Source of the DNA: Oceanimonas doudoroffii
GTDB lineage: Bacteria > Pseudomonadota > Gammaproteobacteria > Enterobacterales > Aeromonadaceae
DNA length: 64,000 bases
Direction of reading: 5' to 3'
NCBI RefSeq assembly: GCF_002242685.1
Contig: NZ_NBIM01000001.1
Span: forward strand, 1,674,001-1,738,000
The position numbers and the translations under genes are program-made. Below are positions 60,388 through 64,000 of this stretch, in pieces. The notes under the pieces are model-generated. The model saw only the letters and a program-made list of their open reading frames with translations, was not told where the DNA came from and searched no databases. Position 1 is the first letter of the stretch, and each line of letters starts with the position of its first letter.

Positions 60388-61191
60388 ATGAACAAGGTCA
60401 TACTGATCATCATTGACGGTTTGGCCCATGAGGTAGCCCGGCACAGCCTGGGCTACCTGCTGGCCATGACCGAGGCGGGACGCGCCACCGGCTACAAGTT
60501 GCAGTGCGAGCTGCCGGCCCTGTCGCGACCCTTGTATGAAACCATTCTGACCGGCACCCGCCCGGTGGATCACGGTGTGGTACACAACAATGTCGTGCGA
60601 CTGAGCCGGGAAACCAGCCTGTTTCATCTGGCTCAAGGAGCCGGCCGTACCACGGCGGCGGCGGCCTATCACTGGGTGAGCGAGCTCTATAATCGGGCGC
60701 CCTATGATGCCGTACAGGACCGCTTTACCGCCGACAACAACCTGCCCATTCAACACGGCGTGTTCTACCACCAGGACGATTATCCCGACAGCCACCTGTT
60801 GCTCGATGCCGAGTGGCTGCGCCGGCGTGCGGATCCCGATCTGCTGTTGATCCACCCGATGAACGTGGACGACGCCGGTCACAAGTTTGGCCTGGACTCG
60901 CCCCAGTATCGCAACAGCGCCCGTCGCTTTGATCTGTTGCTGGCCGATTACGTGCCGCGCTGGCTGGAGCAGGGCTACCAGTTGTTGATCACCAGCGATC
61001 ACGGCATGAACCGGGATCGCAGCCATAGCGGCACCCTGCCGGAAGAGCGCGAAGTGCCCCTGTTTGTGCTGGGCTCGGCCTTTAGTCACGACCGCCACGC
61101 CCATCCGCGCCAGACCGAGCTGTGTGGCACCGTGGCCAGCCTGCTGGGCATTGAACACGACAAGCCCCTGTGCAAGGAGTTGCTGTCATGA
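60388..61191 (+). CDS. Alkaline-phosphatase-superfamily phosphodiesterase/hydrolase, cytoplasmic
   Basis: 267 residues from the ATG at 60388 (GAGG upstream). It begins on the first core strand, MNKVILIIIDGLAHE, with a metal Asp, and has no signal peptide. The nucleophile region is LSRPLYETILTGTRPVDHGVVHN, as in nucleotide pyrophosphatase/phosphodiesterases. The second-metal ligands appear as HPMNVDDAGHKFG, ITSDHGMN and a final His in RHAHPRQ. It is a short, minimal form of the family. Its place between binding protein and permeases suggests that it hydrolyses the imported phosphate or phosphonate ester inside the cell. The exact bond cleaved is unknown. Confidence 0.82.
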   Translation: MNKVILIIIDGLAHEVARHSLGYLLAMTEAGRATGYKLQCELPALSRPLYETILTGTRPVDHGVVHNNVVRLSRETSLFHLAQGAGRTTAAAAYHWVSELYNRAPYDAVQDRFTADNNLPIQHGVFYHQDDYPDSHLLLDAEWLRRRADPDLLLIHPMNVDDAGHKFGLDSPQYRNSARRFDLLLADYVPRWLEQGYQLLITSDHGMNRDRSHSGTLPEEREVPLFVLGSAFSHDRHAHPRQTELCGTVASLLGIEHDKPLCKELLS

Positions 61192-62096
61192 ACGACCATG
61201 CCCTGCGGCCGGCTCAGCGCCTGCAGGCGGCGCCCGCCGGCCTGAAGGTGCCACCGGTGGCGCGCCCTTCATCCCGGCGGCGGCGTCTGCCGCTGCTGTT
61301 GCTGCTGCCCTTTGGCCTGGTGTTTGCGCTGTTTCAGCTCGCCCCCATTGGCTGGGTGGCAATCAATGGTTTTCAGGTGGCCGGCGACTGGAGCCTGGCC
61401 AATTTTCGCGAGATCCTTAGCTCTCCCTGGTATCGCCAGGCCTTTGCCAACAGCCTGGATCTGGCGTTCTGGTCCAGCCTGGCAGGCCTGGCCATCGCCA
61501 CCCTGGGAACGGCGGCCCTGCGCCAAGTACCGGGGCGTCTGCAAAACGCCGTGGTGGCCTTCACCACCATGGCCAGCAACTTTACCGGCGTGCCCCTGGC
61601 CTTTGCCTTTATCGTGCTGCTGGGCATGAACGGCGCCCTCACCCTGCTGCTGCAACAATTGGGGCTGGCCGAGCAGTTCCAGCTCTATTCCCGCACCGGC
61701 CTGCTGGTACTGTATACCTATTTTCAGGTGCCACTGGCGGTGCTGCTGCTGTATCCGGCCTTTGATGCCGTGCGCGACGACTGGCGCGATGCCGCCGCAC
61801 TGCTGGGCGCCGGCCCGGTGCGCTACTGGCTGAAGGTGGTGCTGCCGGTGCTGAGCCCGGCCCTGCTCGGCACCTTTATCATTCTGCTGGCCAATGCCCT
61901 GGGCGCCTATGCCAGCACCTATGCCCTGATGACCAGCAACTACAACCTGGTGACCATTCAAATCGCCGGCCTGGTGGCGGGAGACATCTTCCTTGAGCCT
62001 CAGCTGGCGGCCGCCCTGTCGCTGCTGCTGATGGCGCTGCTGGTGCTGGTAACCGCCATCAACCACTGGCTTGTTGCCCGGAGTCGTTATGTCTGA
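61188..62096 (+). CDS. ABC transporter permease, first subunit
   Basis: 302 residues from the ATG at 61188, overlapping the previous stop in ATGA. The cytoplasmic N-terminus is Arg/Pro-rich, and about six membrane segments follow. The coupling loop that docks to the ATPase is DDWRDAAALLGAGPVRYWLKVVLP (EAA motif). The pattern is that of the binding-protein-dependent type-I importers for iron, polyamine or phosphonates. It pairs with the next gene to form the channel. Confidence 0.9.
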   Translation: MNDHALRPAQRLQAAPAGLKVPPVARPSSRRRRLPLLLLLPFGLVFALFQLAPIGWVAINGFQVAGDWSLANFREILSSPWYRQAFANSLDLAFWSSLAGLAIATLGTAALRQVPGRLQNAVVAFTTMASNFTGVPLAFAFIVLLGMNGALTLLLQQLGLAEQFQLYSRTGLLVLYTYFQVPLAVLLLYPAFDAVRDDWRDAAALLGAGPVRYWLKVVLPVLSPALLGTFIILLANALGAYASTYALMTSNYNLVTIQIAGLVAGDIFLEPQLAAALSLLLMALLVLVTAINHWLVARSRYV

Positions 62097-62871
62097 ATCT
62101 CCGCTGTTCGCGCGCCTGACGGTGTGGACCCTGATGGCCGTGCTGGCCACCCCCATCGTCATTACCCTGGCCTATTCCCTGGCCGAACACTGGGGCGCCC
62201 ATATTCTGCCGCAAGGCTTCACCGCCGACTGGTATGTCTCGCTATGGACCGACACCCGCTTTCTGGCCGCCTTTGGCCGCTCGCTGCTGGTGTGCCTGGC
62301 GGCCCTGTTTCTCAGCCTGGTGCTGATCCTGCCGGTGCTGTTCGTGGTGTTTTACTACTTTCCGAAACTGAAAGGGCTGATGAACCTGCTGGTGCTGCTG
62401 CCCTTTGCGGTGCCGCCTGTGGTGTCATCGGTGGGACTGTTGCAGCTGTACGCCGGCGGCCCGCTGCCGCTGGTGGGCACCCCCTGGATTCTGGTGCTGT
62501 GTTATTTCACCCTGAGCCTGCCCTTTATGTACCGGGCCCTGGCCAACAATCTGGAGGCGGTCAATCTGCCCGATCTGATGGACGCCGCCCACCTGCTGGG
62601 GGCCGGCACCACTCAGGCCTTTCTGCAGGTGGTGCTGCCCAACCTGCGCAACGGCCTGCTCAGCGCCCTGTTTCTGGCGTTCTCATTTTTGTTTGGGGAG
62701 TTCGTGTTTGCCAACCTGCTGGTGGGCACCCGTTTTGAAACCCTGCAGGTGTACCTGTATAGCCAGCGTACCACCAGCGGTCACTTCACCAGCGCCATGG
62801 TGATGTCCTATTTCCTGTTTATCGGCATCGCCACCTGGGTGGCGCTGCGTCTGCAATCCCGGAGCGCCTGA
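62089..62871 (+). CDS. ABC transporter permease, second subunit
   Basis: 260 residues from the ATG at 62089, overlapping the first permease by 8 bp. Six membrane segments are visible, with the EAA coupling loop LPDLMDAAHLLGAGTTQAFLQVVLPNL. It forms a heterodimer with the first permease. Its stop and the next start share one base (TGATG). Confidence 0.9.
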   Translation: MSESPLFARLTVWTLMAVLATPIVITLAYSLAEHWGAHILPQGFTADWYVSLWTDTRFLAAFGRSLLVCLAALFLSLVLILPVLFVVFYYFPKLKGLMNLLVLLPFAVPPVVSSVGLLQLYAGGPLPLVGTPWILVLCYFTLSLPFMYRALANNLEAVNLPDLMDAAHLLGAGTTQAFLQVVLPNLRNGLLSALFLAFSFLFGEFVFANLLVGTRFETLQVYLYSQRTTSGHFTSAMVMSYFLFIGIATWVALRLQSRSA

Positions 62872-63887
62872 TGTTTTATCTGGAAGTTGCCCATCTCGCC
62901 AAGTCCTTTGGCGACACCCATGTGTTCAGCGACATTAACTTTGATATTCGCCGGGGCGAGCTGGTCACCCTGCTTGGCCCCTCGGGCTGCGGCAAGTCCA
63001 CCCTGCTGCGCAGCCTGGCCGGCCTGGCCAGCCCCGACCGGGGCCATATTCGCGTGGCCGGCGAAGACATCACCCACCTCAAGCCCCAAAAGCGGGGCAT
63101 TGGCATGGTGTTTCAGAGCTATGCCCTGTTTCCCAATCTGACCGTGGCCGGCAACATTGCCTTTGGCCTGCGTACCCAGAAACTCGCCAATGCCGAGGTA
63201 CGCCAGCGGGTGGCGGAAGCGGTAGCGCTGGTCGGCCTGGAAGGACGCGAACGCCATTATCCCGGCCAGCTGTCCGGCGGCCAGCGCCAGCGGGTAGCCC
63301 TGGCCCGGGCGCTGGTGGTGCAACCGCGCATTCTGTTGCTGGACGAGCCGCTGTCGGCGCTGGACGCGCCCATTCGCAAGCGACTGCGCGAGCAGATTCG
63401 GCGCATTCAGCAACAGCTTGAGCTCACCACGGTATTCGTGACCCACGATCAGGAAGAAGCACTGACCATGTCGGATCGTATCTTTGTCATGAACAAGGGC
63501 AGCATCGTTCAGGCCGACACCGCCGAAACCGTCTATACCCACCCGGCCAACGACTTTGTGGCGGGCTTTATGGGCAGCTACAACCTGCTCGACCCGCAGC
63601 AGGCCAGGGCCCTGTTCGGCTTGCATATTCAGGGCCGGCTGGCCATTCGCCCCGAGAGCATTTACATTCGGGAGGCGGGCCGGGACTATGGCCAAATGAT
63701 GACGGCACCGCTGCCGGCACAAGTGGAGCACCACCAGCTGCTGGGCAACGTGATCCGCTACCGTATGCGCCTGGAGCACGCCACCCTGGACGTGGACGCC
63801 CTTAACCGGGGACCGGCTTCGCTGCTGGCCGCCGGCACTCGAGTGGAGCTACTGTTGCCCCAACATGAACTAAAAGAGGTTGCCTGA
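62871..63887 (+). CDS. ABC transporter ATP-binding subunit
   Basis: 338 residues. Walker A is GPSGCGKST (about 36-44), the Q-loop is VFQSYALFPNLTV, the signature is LSGGQRQRVALARAL, Walker B is ILLLDEPLSALDA, and the switch His is in FVTHDQEEALTMSD. A C-terminal TOBE-type domain (about 245-338) follows, as in PotA/FbpC-type ATPases. It powers the importer formed with the two preceding permeases. It overlaps the second permease by one base and the HAD gene by one base. Confidence 0.94.
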   Translation: MFYLEVAHLAKSFGDTHVFSDINFDIRRGELVTLLGPSGCGKSTLLRSLAGLASPDRGHIRVAGEDITHLKPQKRGIGMVFQSYALFPNLTVAGNIAFGLRTQKLANAEVRQRVAEAVALVGLEGRERHYPGQLSGGQRQRVALARALVVQPRILLLDEPLSALDAPIRKRLREQIRRIQQQLELTTVFVTHDQEEALTMSDRIFVMNKGSIVQADTAETVYTHPANDFVAGFMGSYNLLDPQQARALFGLHIQGRLAIRPESIYIREAGRDYGQMMTAPLPAQVEHHQLLGNVIRYRMRLEHATLDVDALNRGPASLLAAGTRVELLLPQHELKEVA

Positions 63888-64000
63888 TGAACCTGGCCAT
63901 TTTTGATCTCGACGAAACCCTGATTGCCGGCGACTCCGCCACCCTGTGGCTAAGCTTTCTGGCAGAGCACGGCCTGGCGAGCGAGGCATTGCTGGCGGAA
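63887..64000 (+). CDS. HAD-superfamily (IB) hydrolase, truncated by window end
   Basis: Only the first 38 codons are present: MNLAIFDLDETLIAGDSATLW and beyond. The DxDxT motif (Asp7, Asp9, Thr11) with following helical cap residues is the HAD nucleophile motif, and the start is typical of the phosphoserine-phosphatase-like IB group. It overlaps the ATPase stop by one base (TGATG), so it belongs to the same operon and probably removes phosphate from a product of the phosphodiesterase-like enzyme. The rest lies outside the window. Confidence 0.85.
   Translation, partial: MNLAIFDLDETLIAGDSATLWLSFLAEHGLASEALLAE

Overview
The window looks like chromosomal DNA of a GC-rich (about 60%) marine or brackish gammaproteobacterium. 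Markers for this are purH-purD next to zntR and hupA, pabA upstream of an arginine-succinyltransferase (ast) operon, and an Escherichia-type cellulose operon with bcsE/F/G/Q/R. TRAP and sodium-symporter uptake systems and the overall gene mix suggest an Oceanimonas/Zobellella/Aeromonas-like lineage (Aeromonadales). That placement is inference from memory and was not tested by a search. I saw no rRNA, tRNA, CRISPR array, prophage or insertion sequence.

Layout. 1-5.0 kb (minus): the 3'-truncated gene of a large hybrid histidine kinase (MASE1-CHASE-PAS-HisKA-HATPase-receivers), preceded by its probable response regulator. 5.3-6.4 kb: chromate transporter, then a hairpin-rich spacer. 6.6-10.6 kb (minus): a CueR-type promoter drives a small copper chaperone, the copper ATPase copA and probably purT. 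10.7-16.2 kb: a GABA/amino-acid module (gabT, APC permease, gabD) with a divergent LysR regulator. 16.2-22.6 kb: a purine-family permease, zntR, purH-purD with a hairpin leader, a cbiX-like chelatase translationally coupled to an unknown gene, and hupA. 22.9-26.0 kb: a beta-hydroxyacid dehydrogenase, a LysR regulator and a divergent MFS exporter. 26.2-30.9 kb (minus): pabA, astC, astA, astD. 31.3-42.2 kb (plus): a LysR regulator followed by a tightly packed catabolic cluster: TRAP transporter, CitE-like lyase, ThDP enzyme, M20 carbamoylase-type hydrolase, aldehyde dehydrogenase and sodium:solute symporter. A pirin-like remnant follows. 42.4-58.2 kb (minus): a membrane diguanylate cyclase gene, then, upstream of it, the complete cellulose operon bcsE-F-G-R-Q-A-B-Z-C in one direction. 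58.4-64 kb: a GntR/UTRA regulator diverging from an ABC importer operon that also carries a cytoplasmic phosphodiesterase-type enzyme and a HAD phosphatase gene cut by the window end.

How the genes work together. The bcs genes form one operon with nearly every junction overlapping. It should make phosphoethanolamine-modified cellulose under c-di-GMP control, with BcsA PilZ and BcsE RxGD sites as receptors and the neighbouring GGDEF protein as a plausible c-di-GMP source. The GABA and ast modules both end in PLP aminotransferase plus semialdehyde dehydrogenase steps and feed nitrogen and carbon into succinate or glutamate. The 31-42 kb cluster encodes uptake, amide or ureido hydrolysis, C-C cleavage, decarboxylation or carboligation, and aldehyde oxidation, but I do not recognise its substrate. 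The last operon appears to import an organophosphorus compound and hydrolyse it inside the cell. These two metabolic clusters are the best candidates for undescribed biology. Small genes bcsF (59 codons) and bcsR (TTG start) were found by direct translation and overlap analysis.
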